Below, piece after piece: positions 1 to 8,189 of a stretch of 64,000 bases of DNA. The notes beneath the pieces were generated by a model. The model had not been told where the DNA came from and did not search any database. It was given only the letters and a program-made list of their open reading frames with translations. Made by a program: the position numbers and the translations under genes. The DNA is from Streptomyces sp. M92. GTDB taxonomy: Bacteria; Actinomycetota; Actinomycetes; Streptomycetales; Streptomycetaceae. The stretch is from NCBI RefSeq assembly GCF_028473745.1, contig NZ_CP101137.1:5890001-5954000 (forward strand). Reading direction: 5' to 3'. Positions within the stretch are counted from its first letter, which is position 1. Each line of letters begins with the position of its first letter.

Positions 1-1
1 G

Positions 2-523
2 GCGATCGATCTGGTCAACACCCGCCCCAGCACCGGTGACCTGCTCGCCACCGAGGTGGATCTGCGTTCGTGGTGGACGCTTCAGGCCGAGCGGTTTCCG
101 GAGGCACCGCCACCGGACCTCACCACCGCCGACCTGGTTCCCGTCCTGGCAGTCCGGGAGCACACCGCCCGCGCGCTGGGACACGTCCGCCGGGGCGAGG
201 CGCCCTCGGCCGCCGACCTGGCCGGTCTCAACCGGGCGCAGCGTGCCGCACCCGCGATCCGTGAACTGGTCCCGGACGGCACGGCAGTGGTCACGCGGCT
301 CAGCCGGGAGGGCCGCCCCGGCGTCCGGCTGGCGGCCTTCCTCGCGGAGGCCGCCGCCGAACTGCTCGCCGACCCGGCGGTCGCCAGGGTCCGCGCATGC
401 GAGGCCGAGGACTGCGTACTGCTCTTCCTGCCCCAGCATCCGCGCCGCCGCTGGTGCTCGGCCGGCCGCTGCGGCAACCGCGTCCGCGTCGCACGGCACT
501 ACCAGCGGCACAAGCCCGGATAG
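2..523 (+). CDS. CGNR zinc-finger regulator, 5' end outside window
   Basis: The frame is open from base 2, so the true start lies upstream; 173 residues are visible. They begin AIDLVNT, typical of the N-terminal stress/substrate domain (ABATE) of this family. The C-terminus carries the treble-clef CGNR finger: two cysteines in RACEAEDC, then WCSAGRCGNR and a basic RHYQRHK tail, giving four zinc ligands and DNA contacts. Family members are putative ligand-responsive transcriptional regulators, usually autoregulatory or controlling a neighbour. The ligand cannot be told from sequence. An internal GTG at 56 is not a credible start because the domain continues through it. Confidence 0.88.
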   Translation, partial: AIDLVNTRPSTGDLLATEVDLRSWWTLQAERFPEAPPPDLTTADLVPVLAVREHTARALGHVRRGEAPSAADLAGLNRAQRAAPAIRELVPDGTAVVTRLSREGRPGVRLAAFLAEAAAELLADPAVARVRACEAEDCVLLFLPQHPRRRWCSAGRCGNRVRVARHYQRHKPG

Positions 524-548
524 CCGGGCGTCCAGGACGCCTGCCGTT

Positions 549-1004
549 TCACCGGCCCCGAAGTCCGCCGGCGCCCTCGTGGGCGGCAGTGGCGCCCGGA
601 GCGTGAGGCACGACCACGATCTGCACGTCGTCCTCGTAGACGACCCGCCCCGGGTCTGTGGAACGCAGGGTCCGGCAGTCGACGCCGTGTGCGGAAAGAA
701 TCTCCAGATAGCCGGGGACACGGGCCAGGAGGTGAGTGGCGGACGGCTTGAACCAAGCTGCCGCGCCGGGGTTGACCGCGTCGTCGTACACGCCGGGGTC
801 GACGGTCGAGGGGTCGGTGTACGCGGCGTCGTACCAACGGTTGTTGCTGCGGCGGAAGGACTCCTGCTCGTCCGAGAGCCTTCCCTCCCTCGCCAGATTG
901 TTGACGAGCCCGAACACGCCGGTGAAATGGCCTCGGCTGTTCCGGTGCGGCGACTGGAAACGTACGTACTGGACGGCCTCACCGTCGCTCTCGGTCATCC
1001 CCAT
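549..1004 (-). CDS. hypothetical protein, about 151 aa
   Basis: Soluble protein with no signal peptide or membrane segment and no catalytic motif I recognise. It is rich in aromatic and charged residues early on (RFQSPHRNSRG, NNRWYDAAYTDP) and has a hydrophobic beta-like segment near the end (DVQIVVVPH). Codon bias supports a real gene. An upstream GTG at 1010 is only 2 nt from the GGGAGG Shine-Dalgarno sequence, whereas the ATG at 1004 sits 8 nt from it, so I chose 1004. It converges with the CGNR gene, leaving 25 bp between stops. Function unknown. Confidence 0.7.
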   Translation of the reverse strand: MGMTESDGEAVQYVRFQSPHRNSRGHFTGVFGLVNNLAREGRLSDEQESFRRSNNRWYDAAYTDPSTVDPGVYDDAVNPGAAAWFKPSATHLLARVPGYLEILSAHGVDCRTLRSTDPGRVVYEDDVQIVVVPHAPGATAAHEGAGGLRGR

Positions 1005-1086
1005 CGGCACATCCTCCCACCTCTTGTCTCAGCTCCGCCCTGCGAGATCGCATGTGCAGGCCGGCGAGAACCTGCAGAGTCGTCCC

Positions 1087-1509
1087 ATGGCCGTCGTTCT
1101 CGTCCCGATCCTCCTGCCCCTCCTGGTCGGGCTGTGGTTCTGGAGCCGTCCGCTGTACTCCGGCAGGTGGCTGCGCAGTGCCGCCTGGTTCGCCTCCAGT
1201 GCGCTGCTCCTACTGCTGAGCGCCGGCGTCACCCATCTCGTCGGCTCCCTCGCAGGGGCGTCCCTCGATCCGGAGGAGGCATGCCACCGCGCGGGCGAGA
1301 CCTTCGACCGGGCGTATCGCAGGGCGGACTTCGAGGAGTACACACGCTGGTTGCCGCTGCACGACAAGTGCCACGCGGGCTACGACCTGGTGCCGGCCTG
1401 GGTGAACCCGGTCATCCTCGCTCTTCTCCCACTGGCGCTCGTCTGTCCGGGCTACGCCGTGCGGCCGGCCGTGGTCAAACGCCGGAGGGAGAAGAGGGGC
1501 GTCTCGTGA
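1087..1509 (+). CDS. small membrane protein, 140 aa
   Basis: Starts MAVVLVPILL. Two hydrophobic helices fill residues 2-20 and 33-55, and a third follows near residues 101-120, ending in a basic tail (KRRREKRG). Between helices 2 and 3 is a polar loop with two cysteines (ACHRAG, DKCHAG) that probably faces outside and could form a disulfide. No family recognised. It stands alone, divergent from the hypothetical gene at 549-1004, with about 80 bp between their starts. Only the start is uncertain: the same frame is open further upstream without a good ribosome site. Confidence 0.65.
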   Translation: MAVVLVPILLPLLVGLWFWSRPLYSGRWLRSAAWFASSALLLLLSAGVTHLVGSLAGASLDPEEACHRAGETFDRAYRRADFEEYTRWLPLHDKCHAGYDLVPAWVNPVILALLPLALVCPGYAVRPAVVKRRREKRGVS

Positions 1510-1600
1510 ACGGCTTGGACAAACGGCCCGGACAGAGGGCGTGCGGCCGGTCCGGGCCGGGCCGGATATTCGGTGTTCTCACCGCCCGTGAGGACACAAG

Positions 1601-2173
1601 ATGGTGCGCATGACTTTGGCCACCCCCGTACTGCGCACCCCTCGCCTGCGGCTTCGCCCCTTCACCGACGCCGACGCCGGCTCCCTCTTCGCACTGCACA
1701 GCAGCGCCTCCGTGATGCGCTACTGGGACTCCCCGCCGTGGAAGGACCAGGCCCGCTCCGAACGCTTCGTCTCGATGTGCCGGAAGGTCGCGGACGAGGG
1801 CACCGGGGCGCGGCTGGCCATCGACCGTGCTGCTGACGGCGCCTTCGTCGGGTGGTGCTCCCTGACCGGATGGAACCCGGACTACCGCAGCGCCTCACTG
1901 GGCTACTGCCTCGACGAAGCCATGTGGGGCCACGGCTACGCGACGGAGGCCGCGCACGCCCTGCTGCGGTGGGCGTTCGACACACTGGACCTGAACCGGG
2001 TCCAGGCGGAGGCCGATACGCGCAACGTCGGGTCCGCCCGAGTACTGGAGAAGATCGGTTTCGTACGCGAAGGCACGTTGCGGGAGGAATGCATCGTGGA
2101 CGGCGACGTCTCCGACACGTGGGTGTACGGGTTGATCAGGCGTGAGTGGCAGCCGTCGACCATGCCGGATTGA
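1601..2173 (+). CDS. GNAT N-acetyltransferase, RimJ/RimL type
   Basis: A 190-residue acetyltransferase of the ribosomal-protein-alanine acetyltransferase branch. Family hallmarks are visible: TPRLRLRPF near the N-terminus, the acetyl-CoA loop region GYCLDEAMWGHGYATEA around residues 107-123, and NVGSARVLEKIGFVREG near residues 146-162. The strand-loop-helix layout is complete and the length is normal. It transfers an acetyl group from acetyl-CoA to an amine; the substrate could be a protein N-terminus or a small molecule. A GAGG ribosome site lies 7-9 nt before the ATG at 1601; a second ATG at 1610 is possible. Confidence 0.88.
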   Translation: MVRMTLATPVLRTPRLRLRPFTDADAGSLFALHSSASVMRYWDSPPWKDQARSERFVSMCRKVADEGTGARLAIDRAADGAFVGWCSLTGWNPDYRSASLGYCLDEAMWGHGYATEAAHALLRWAFDTLDLNRVQAEADTRNVGSARVLEKIGFVREGTLREECIVDGDVSDTWVYGLIRREWQPSTMPD

Positions 2174-2317
2174 CCCCGGGATTCCGTGCATCCACAGCGC
2201 CCCTGTCCACCGAAGTGGTTGCGTAAGCGGTCCGCACCGCGACAGGCACGGTCACACCGGTGCGTTCATGATCGGACGTGAACGGGAAACCGAATGTGAC
2301 GCGCGGGAGGAACGCTC

Positions 2318-3892
2318 GTGGTGGACAAGGACCGACCGGTGGACGGCGAACGGCTGCACTGCCTGGTCACCGGGGCCTCCGGATACATCGGCGGACGGCT
2401 GGTGCCGGAACTGCTGCGGGCCGGTCACCGGGTCCGGTGTCTGGCCCGCTCCCCCGGCAAACTCCGCGACCACCCCTGGGCGCGGGACGCCGAGACGGTC
2501 GGCGGTGACGTCACGGACGCCGCGTCCGTGGCCGAGGCCATGCGCGGGATCGACGTCGCCTATTACCTGGTGCACGCGCTCGGCTCGGGATCGGGTTTCG
2601 AGGACACCGATCGCCGGGCCGCCCGGATCTTCGCCGAGCAGGCACACGCCGCCGGCGTCCGACGGATCGTCTACCTGGGCGGACTCACCCCGGCAGGCGT
2701 ACCCGAGCGATCCCTCTCCCCCCATCTGCGGTCGAGGGCCGAGGTCGGCCGCATCTTCCTGGAGGCACCGGTGCCCGCCACCGTGCTGCGGGCGGCGGTG
2801 GTCATCGGTTCGGGGTCGGCCTCGTTCGAGATGCTGCGCTATCTCACCGAGCGCCTGCCCGTGATGGTGACCCCCAGTTGGGTGCACACCCGCACGCAAC
2901 CGATCGGCGTCCGGGACGTACTCCGCTACCTCGTCGGTGCCGCCGGCATGCCGCCCGACGTCGACCGGGCGTTCGACATCGGTGGGCCGGACGTCCTCAC
3001 CTACCGGGAGATGATGGGCCGCTACGCGGCGGTCGCCGGGCTGCGGCGACGGCTCATCGTGCCGGTGCCGATCCTCACCCCAGGGCTCTCGAGCCACTGG
3101 GTGGGCCTGGTCACGCCGGTGCCCGCCTCCATCGCCCGCCCGCTGACCGAGTCGCTGCGCCACGAGGTCGTCTGCCACGAACACGACATCGCCCGCCACG
3201 TGCCCGACCCGCCGGGCCGGCCGCTGCCCTTCGACGAGGCCCTGGCACTGGCGCTGCGCAAGGTCCGGGACGCCCAGGTGGCCACCCGCTGGTCGTCCGC
3301 GGCCGTGCCCGGCGCCCCCAGCGACCCGCTGCCCACCGATCCCGACTGGGCCGGCGGCAGTCTCTACCAGGACGAACGCCACCTGCCGGTCGCCGCACCC
3401 CGCGACGCGCTGTGGAAGGTCATCGAAGGCATCGGCGGCGACAACGGCTGGTACTCCTTCCCGCTCGCCTGGGCGGTCCGCGGCTGGCTCGACCGGTTCG
3501 TCGGCGGGGTCGGCCTGCGCCGCGGCCGCCGCGACGCCGAGCGCCTACGGGTCGGTGACTCCCTGGACTTCTGGCGGGTCGAGGAGATCGAGCCGGGCCG
3601 TCTGCTGCGACTGCGCGCCGAGATGCGCCTGCCCGGACTGGCCTGGCTGGAGATGTACGCCGAGACGGACGACGACGGCCGCACGCGCTACCGCCAACGT
3701 GCCCTGTTCCACCCCCGCGGCCTGCTCGGACACGCCTACTGGTGGAGTGTCTCGCCGTTCCACGCGGTCGTCTTCGGCGGCATGGCCCGCAACATCGCCC
3801 AGGCCGCCGCCAAGGGGATGGGCGCCCGCCGACCCGCGGCGCGCAACGACCGCGCCAGGCGTTCCCGCTCCCCGAAGGGCCCCCGTCGGTGA
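2318..3892 (+). CDS. SDR/NmrA-like NAD(P)-binding protein with C-terminal DUF2867
   Basis: Residues 14-300 form a Rossmann fold with the nucleotide-binding motif GASGYIGG (19-26) and the atypical-SDR/YbjT pattern. Residues from about 340 to 500 match the DUF2867 extension (WKVIEGIGGDNGWY, then a beta-rich part ending HPRGLLGHAYWW). This two-domain architecture is common in Streptomyces, where it is called SDR family oxidoreductase; its substrate is not known. The GTG start follows a GGGAGG site. The photolyase gene begins 43 bp downstream on the same strand. Such pairs occur in light-induced loci of Streptomyces, so co-expression under light or oxidative stress is plausible but inferred. Confidence 0.85.
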   Translation: MVDKDRPVDGERLHCLVTGASGYIGGRLVPELLRAGHRVRCLARSPGKLRDHPWARDAETVGGDVTDAASVAEAMRGIDVAYYLVHALGSGSGFEDTDRRAARIFAEQAHAAGVRRIVYLGGLTPAGVPERSLSPHLRSRAEVGRIFLEAPVPATVLRAAVVIGSGSASFEMLRYLTERLPVMVTPSWVHTRTQPIGVRDVLRYLVGAAGMPPDVDRAFDIGGPDVLTYREMMGRYAAVAGLRRRLIVPVPILTPGLSSHWVGLVTPVPASIARPLTESLRHEVVCHEHDIARHVPDPPGRPLPFDEALALALRKVRDAQVATRWSSAAVPGAPSDPLPTDPDWAGGSLYQDERHLPVAAPRDALWKVIEGIGGDNGWYSFPLAWAVRGWLDRFVGGVGLRRGRRDAERLRVGDSLDFWRVEEIEPGRLLRLRAEMRLPGLAWLEMYAETDDDGRTRYRQRALFHPRGLLGHAYWWSVSPFHAVVFGGMARNIAQAAAKGMGARRPAARNDRARRSRSPKGPRR

Positions 3893-3935
3893 ACGGCCGA
3901 CGCGGTACTCCCCTCACCACACCGGGAGCGACGAC

Positions 3936-5309
3936 ATGACCCGCGCGGTCGTCCTGTTCACCGCCGACCTCCGCCTGCACGACCATCCGCCGCTGCGCGC
4001 CGCGCTCGCGGCGGCCGACGAGGTGGTCCCGCTCTTCGTCCGCGATCCCGGGATCCACGCGGCGGGCTTCGACGCCCCGAACCGCGCCGCGTTCCTCGCC
4101 GACTGCCTGGCGGCCCTGGACGCGTCACTGAGGCGGCGCGGCGGCCGGCTGGTCGTACGCAGTGGCCCGGTCGACCGGGAGGTCGGCGCGGTCGCCACCG
4201 AGTGCGGTGCGACGCGGGTCCACATGGCCGCAGCGGTGACGGGCTACGGCCACCGGAGGGAGGAGCGGCTGCGCGGTCACCTCGAATCGCTCGGCGTCGC
4301 CCTCCACGTCCACGACGCCGTGACCACCGCCGTCGCGCCGGGGCAGGTGACGCCCACCGGCTCCGACCACTACGCGGTGTTCACCCCCTACTTCCGCCGC
4401 TGGTCCGTCCAGCGGCTGCGGGAGGTCTGCCCGCCGCCGCGCACGGTGTGCGTTCCGGACGGAGTGCGCGGCGAGCCGCTTCCGTCCCGCGACGCGCTGT
4501 CCGGCCTCTCGCCGGGTCTTTTGGCGGGCGGGGAGAAGGCGGGCAGGGAGTGGTTCTCCCGATGGGCACGGTCGGGTATGGCCGCGTACGAGGAGCGGCA
4601 CGACGACCTGGCCGGCGACGCGACGTCCAGGCTGTCGCCCCACCTCCACTTCGGCACCCTGTCCGCGTCGGAACTCGTCCAGCGGGCCCGCGCGCACGGT
4701 GGACCCGGGGCGGAAGCGTTCGTACGGCAGCTGTGCTGGCGCGATTTCCACCATCAGGTGCTGGCGGCGCGCCCCGAGGCGTCGGCACGGGACTACCGCA
4801 CCAGGCACGACCGCTGGCGGACCGAGAAGGAGGCGGCCGAGGACATCGCCGCGTGGCGGGAGGGCCGGACGGGATACCCGGTGGTCGACGCGGCCATGCG
4901 TCAGCTTCGCCACGAGGGCTGGATGCACAACCGGGCACGGCTGCTGGTGGCGAGCTTCCTGACCAAGACGCTGTACGTGGACTGGCGGATCGGCGCTCGG
5001 CACTTCCTCGACCTCCTCGTGGACGGCGACATCGTCAACAACCAGCTCAACTGGCAGTGGGCCGCCGGCACGGGCACGGACACCCGTCCGCACCGGGTTC
5101 TGAACCCGGTCGTCCAGGGCAAGCGCTTCGACCCGCGTGGAGCCTACGTGCGCCGATGGGTCCCCGAGCTGAGCGACGTGGACGACCGGTTCGTGCACGA
5201 ACCCTGGCGGCTGCCCCGGGACGTGCGGGCCCGCCTCGACTACCCCGAGCCGCTGATCGGCCTCGCCGAAGGGCTCGCACGTTTCAGACACGCCCGCGGT
5301 CGCGACTGA
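3936..5309 (+). CDS. phr: deoxyribodipyrimidine photo-lyase (class I)
   Basis: A 457-residue flavoprotein that splits UV-induced cyclobutane pyrimidine dimers using near-UV/blue light. The N-terminal alpha/beta domain begins RAVVLFTADLRLHDHPPL. The C-terminal FAD domain has CWRDFHH, GYPVVDAAMRQL, WMHNRARLLVASFL and the signature NWQWAAGTGTD, followed by RVLNP. Tryptophans of the electron-transfer chain are in these motifs. Length is normal for class I CPD photolyases. The ATG at 3936 is preceded by GGGAGC. It lies downstream of the SDR/DUF2867 gene and is probably co-transcribed with it. Its last bases overlap a broken reading frame on the opposite strand. Confidence 0.95.
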   Translation: MTRAVVLFTADLRLHDHPPLRAALAAADEVVPLFVRDPGIHAAGFDAPNRAAFLADCLAALDASLRRRGGRLVVRSGPVDREVGAVATECGATRVHMAAAVTGYGHRREERLRGHLESLGVALHVHDAVTTAVAPGQVTPTGSDHYAVFTPYFRRWSVQRLREVCPPPRTVCVPDGVRGEPLPSRDALSGLSPGLLAGGEKAGREWFSRWARSGMAAYEERHDDLAGDATSRLSPHLHFGTLSASELVQRARAHGGPGAEAFVRQLCWRDFHHQVLAARPEASARDYRTRHDRWRTEKEAAEDIAAWREGRTGYPVVDAAMRQLRHEGWMHNRARLLVASFLTKTLYVDWRIGARHFLDLLVDGDIVNNQLNWQWAAGTGTDTRPHRVLNPVVQGKRFDPRGAYVRRWVPELSDVDDRFVHEPWRLPRDVRARLDYPEPLIGLAEGLARFRHARGRD

Positions 5310-5417
5310 GCCGCCGCAGAACCGTGATCGACGCGAGCGCGGCCTCGGCTTCCGGTGTGTCGAGGCCGGGTACTCGGCGGAGAGGGCGCCCAGGTAGTCG
5401 AGGAACTCCTCGGACAT
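5284..5417 (-). pseudogene. short gene remnant with a one-base frameshift
   Basis: On the minus strand the frame from 5417 reads MSEEFLDYLGALSAEYP; it is open upstream too, with GPYERQS just before the ATG. Near 5364-5370 a run of C and G appears to lack one base. In the next frame the protein-like sequence resumes as GLDTPEAEAALASITVLRRL and stops at 5284. Joined, the product is about 44 aa from the ATG, or longer if the start is upstream. I do not recognise the family. The two halves fit together at one missing G, which argues for a real frame rather than chance, but evidence is limited. Confidence 0.4.
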
Positions 5418-5538
5418 CGACTGCCGTTCGTAGGGGCCATGCGGTCGGCCCGCGACATGGACCGCACCAGACCTCCGGTCCGGTTCGGGCGTAGGTTCGC
5501 ACGTCGAGGGCTCACCGAGGCGGGCGGGGGACGCGTCC

Positions 5539-5898
5539 TCAGTGGTCGGAGTAGCTGAAGTCGCCCACGGTCCAGGCGCTGACGTCCTCGATCGCCACCC
5601 GGTACATCCCGCCCGTCTCCGGGATCCCCATCGTGCCCTGGAGGATCCGCGCGACGTGGAAGTGCAGGTGCGTGGGGGGCGCGTCCTTCTTCACTGGGGT
5701 GTCGAAGACGGCAGAGAAATCACCCAGGTCCGCGGAGCCCGTCAGTACTTCCGACACCCTCTGCCTCCACACGGCTTCGGGAGCCAGGCGACCCGTGAGG
5801 ACGGCGCCGCTGGTGACCACGGTCAGGGACATCCGATTGCTCTGCCCGGACTCCACGAGGGCGGCGAGGGCAACGATCAACTCGTCAGGCTTCGGCAT
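5539..5898 (-). CDS. GvpU-like protein, 119 aa
   Basis: Small alpha/beta protein beginning MPKPDELIVALAALVESG. The pattern of an N-terminal helix, then SLTVVTSGAVLTGRLAP, then HLHFHVARILQG and a final MYRVAIEDVSAWTVGDFS resembles the gas-vesicle accessory protein GvpU, in which a beta-strand rich half reports on a short element near the C-terminus. No other gas-vesicle gene (gvpA, gvpF, gvpL, gvpN) is in the window, so it would be an orphan. The assignment is from memory of the family pattern and is moderate. The next 400 bp upstream hold no gene. Confidence 0.55.
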   Translation of the reverse strand: MPKPDELIVALAALVESGQSNRMSLTVVTSGAVLTGRLAPEAVWRQRVSEVLTGSADLGDFSAVFDTPVKKDAPPTHLHFHVARILQGTMGIPETGGMYRVAIEDVSAWTVGDFSYSDH

Positions 5899-6309
5899 GA
5901 AACCGAATTCTATGCACCGGCTCGGGCGGTGGCGCCACCGGTCAGGACGACACGGTACCGCTCACTCGCTCGTGTCGGGTTCGTGGTGAAACCCAGGACC
6001 GCTGGTGAAGATCGCGATCTCCTTCCGTGTGCTTCGCCACAGCATCGCTGCAAAGCAGCACAGCCGAGGTGCGATGACAGGCCGTCCATGTACTGATTTA
6101 CGGCCCGGCATCCATGCACCTGGCGGTGGAACTGTTCTCACTCGGGAGCGAGATGGCCGAACCGGTCGGCTTTACGATCATCACTGAACCGCCGCCTCCG
6201 CACACGCCCTCCTGTCGCCGCCCTCCCGTCGCCGCCATCCTTGGCGACCGCGAACATCGCCGACCGAGTGGGCCGGGTCGCGGCACCCCTGCGAAGAAAG
6301 GTGAACTCC
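5899..6309. other. non-coding stretch, about 410 bp
   Basis: No frame here has both coding-type codon bias and a recognisable protein. It is less GC-rich than its surroundings and presumably holds the divergent promoters of the GvpU-like gene (minus) and the YceI gene (plus). I found no convincing inverted repeat or known operator. Confidence 0.5.
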
Positions 6310-7224
6310 ATGGCCCTCAGGCTGCTCCGACGTCGACGTTCGCGCGGCACCTCCGGTGCCGGGGCAAGCATCTCGGTCCCCCTGCCGCCCGACGCAGGGG
6401 CATTCGGCTTCGAGGTCGTCGATCCCATGGGGCAGCCCATGGGCGGAGCCGAGGTCACCGTGAGCGCGGTGGAAAACCACCGGGTGGTGACACGTGGAAC
6501 CACGGATCCCAACGGCTACTTCATAGCGACGCTGCCTCCGGGCTCCTACAGCGTCATGACAGTCGCCGAGGGCCTGTCACCCGCCCGCGAGACCGTCGAC
6601 ATCACGGCCGGGGTCGCTCTGGCGCCGACGCGCGTGGGTCTCGCGCCCGCGCGCCGACTGGAGCTCCCGACAGCCGGAACCTGGCTGTTCGACCCCCCGC
6701 ACACCGCGATCCGGTTCATCGCCAAACACGTCGGCATGGCCCATGTCCACGGCAGGTTCACGCGCTTCCAGGGCGGTATCCGCGTCGCACCGGACATGGC
6801 CGACTCACAGGTCTCGGTACGCATCGACGCCGCCAGCATCGACACGGGCAACAACACCCGCGACAACCACCTGCGCTCCGCCGACTTCCTGGATGTCGAG
6901 CGCTACCCCTACATCGACTTCACCAGTACCCGGTTCGCCTACCGCGGCGGGTCCAAGTGGACCCTGCACGGCACGCTCACCATGCACGGCACCAGCCGCT
7001 CCGTGGGCCTCGACACGACCTACCTCGGGATGGTCAACGGGGGTTACGAACAGGAGCTGCGCTGCGCGGCTCTCGCCAAGGCGGAACTCCACCGGGAGGA
7101 CTACACCCTCAACTGGCGCTCCATGCTGGCCCGCGGCATCGCCGTCGTCGGCCCGACCATCCAGCTGGAGATGGATGTGCAGGCCATGTACCGCACCCAC
7201 GACACGCCCACTCCCCCGGAGTAG
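6310..7224 (+). CDS. YceI family protein with N-terminal carboxypeptidase-regulatory-like domain
   Basis: 304 residues. After a basic N-terminus, residues about 32-115 form a prealbumin-like carboxypeptidase regulatory domain (FEVVDPMGQPMGGAEVTV, GYFIATLPPGSYSV). From about 120 the YceI lipocalin-like barrel follows (GTWLFDPPHTAIRFIAKH, DVERYPYIDFTST, GTLTMHGTSR), a fold that binds polyprenoid or other amphiphilic molecules. Family members are usually periplasmic or cytosolic carriers. There is no clear signal peptide here. The ATG at 6310 follows GAAAGG at good spacing; an upstream TTG in the same frame is less likely. The two-domain fusion is seen in other Streptomyces. Confidence 0.88.
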   Translation: MALRLLRRRRSRGTSGAGASISVPLPPDAGAFGFEVVDPMGQPMGGAEVTVSAVENHRVVTRGTTDPNGYFIATLPPGSYSVMTVAEGLSPARETVDITAGVALAPTRVGLAPARRLELPTAGTWLFDPPHTAIRFIAKHVGMAHVHGRFTRFQGGIRVAPDMADSQVSVRIDAASIDTGNNTRDNHLRSADFLDVERYPYIDFTSTRFAYRGGSKWTLHGTLTMHGTSRSVGLDTTYLGMVNGGYEQELRCAALAKAELHREDYTLNWRSMLARGIAVVGPTIQLEMDVQAMYRTHDTPTPPE

Positions 7225-7315
7225 ACACACTCCGGCCGGACGCCCTTCCCGCCGTGTGCTTTCGTCCGGTCGGAGCACGGCAGAAATGCGTTGCCACGCC
7301 GGCGCCGGGGTCGGC

Positions 7316-7837
7316 ATGCTCCGTGCCGTGTCCATTGAAGACGACTCCGCCGATGCCACGATCGTCGTACCGGTCAGCGTGCGCGATCTACTGCCCCGGG
7401 ACCTGCCCGCGTGCACCTGGTCCGGCTCGCCCACCCACCTGCGCCACGTGGAGCACGAGTTGGTGCGCGCCGCGGCGGGCGAGGTGGACTACCTGGCCGT
7501 GTGCACCCCCGCCGGTCTGCCGGTGGCGATCGGCGGCATCGACTACCAGGTTTCCGAGGGGGCCGGGACCCTGTGGCAGCTCGCGGTGCTCCCGGCGCTC
7601 CAGTCCCGCGGCCTGGGGACCCTGCTCGTCCGAGCTGCCGAACAGCGGGTCAGGGACCGCGGGCGACGCAGGGCGGAACTCGCCGTGGAGGAGGACAACG
7701 TGCGTGCTCGCGCCCTGTACGAGCGCCTGGGGTACGTCGCGTACGGCCGCGAACCCGATGCCTGGGACGAGGAAGCGCCCGACGGGTCGGTCCGCCGCCA
7801 CGAGACGATGTGCGTCCTCATGCGAAGGGCCCTTTGA
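7316..7837 (+). CDS. GNAT N-acetyltransferase
   Basis: 173 residues. The acetyl-CoA binding core is clear: LWQLAVLPALQSRGLGTLLVRAAE, followed by ELAVEEDNVRARALYERLGY and a C-terminal strand around HETMCVLM. This is a classic single-domain GNAT of ordinary length. The acceptor is unknown. The start could be ATG 7316 or GTG 7328; neither has a strong ribosome site and the catalytic core is intact in both. It lies alone, 90 bp after the YceI gene. Confidence 0.85.
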   Translation: MLRAVSIEDDSADATIVVPVSVRDLLPRDLPACTWSGSPTHLRHVEHELVRAAAGEVDYLAVCTPAGLPVAIGGIDYQVSEGAGTLWQLAVLPALQSRGLGTLLVRAAEQRVRDRGRRRAELAVEEDNVRARALYERLGYVAYGREPDAWDEEAPDGSVRRHETMCVLMRRAL

Positions 7838-7884
7838 GCGCCCGGAGCCGTCGGTGAGCGGGGTCCATCCGGGCCACACATCGT

Positions 7885-7903
7885 AACGACATCCATTTTC
7901 ATG
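7885..7903 (+). promoter_or_regulatory. Zur-box-like site upstream of L32 paralog
   Basis: A 19-bp sequence 41 bp upstream of the L32 start codon matches the site at 52461-52479 (read on the minus strand) at 14 of 19 positions. It matches the Streptomyces Zur consensus as I remember it (TGAAAATGATTTTCA) at 11 of 15, one half being perfect. Zinc-responsive control of cysteine-less ribosomal paralogs by Zur is established in Streptomyces, so the position makes sense. Calling it functional is inference. Confidence 0.55.
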
Positions 7904-7944
7904 TACTGTCTGCCTGGAGCCCACGCTTCACACCGGAGGACCCC

Positions 7945-8115
7945 ATGGCCGTACCCAAACGCAAGATGTCACGCAGCAACACCCGGCACCGCCGCGCCCA
8001 GTGGAAGGCGGACACCCCGCAGTTGGTGACGGTCACGGTGGACGGTACCCAGTACCGCGTGCCCCAGCGGCTCGCCAAAGCGTACGAGCGCGGCCTGCTC
8101 CGCCCCGACGGCTGA
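7945..8115 (+). CDS. rpmF: 50S ribosomal protein L32, cysteine-free (zinc-independent) paralog
   Basis: 56 residues starting MAVPKRKMSRSNTRHRRAQWKA, the invariant N-terminus of bacterial L32. Zinc-binding L32 carries four cysteines in its C-terminal half; this protein has none, so it is the C-minus paralog that replaces the zinc form when zinc is scarce, releasing zinc for other uses. A good GGAGG site lies 5-6 nt before the ATG. The gene stands alone and is preceded by a Zur-box-like site. Its presence ties this locus to the zinc-starvation response, like the putative metallophore genes at 48.8-57 kb. Confidence 0.93.
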   Translation: MAVPKRKMSRSNTRHRRAQWKADTPQLVTVTVDGTQYRVPQRLAKAYERGLLRPDG

Positions 8116-8189
8116 CGGCACGACTGAGCCTGCGCGTCGCGCCGTCGTCGCCAGCGACATCGACAGCCCTTTCGTCCAGGAACCCGTGC

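Noticed and set aside
36..1613. Long plus-strand frame spanning the first three genes
   Set aside because: Covers several genes with clear coding signals in other frames and has no domain pattern.
5899..6309. Small ORF starting ATG 6114 ahead of the YceI gene
   Set aside because: First 30 codons look plausible but the rest becomes proline/arginine-rich shadow, and the frame overlaps the YceI gene.
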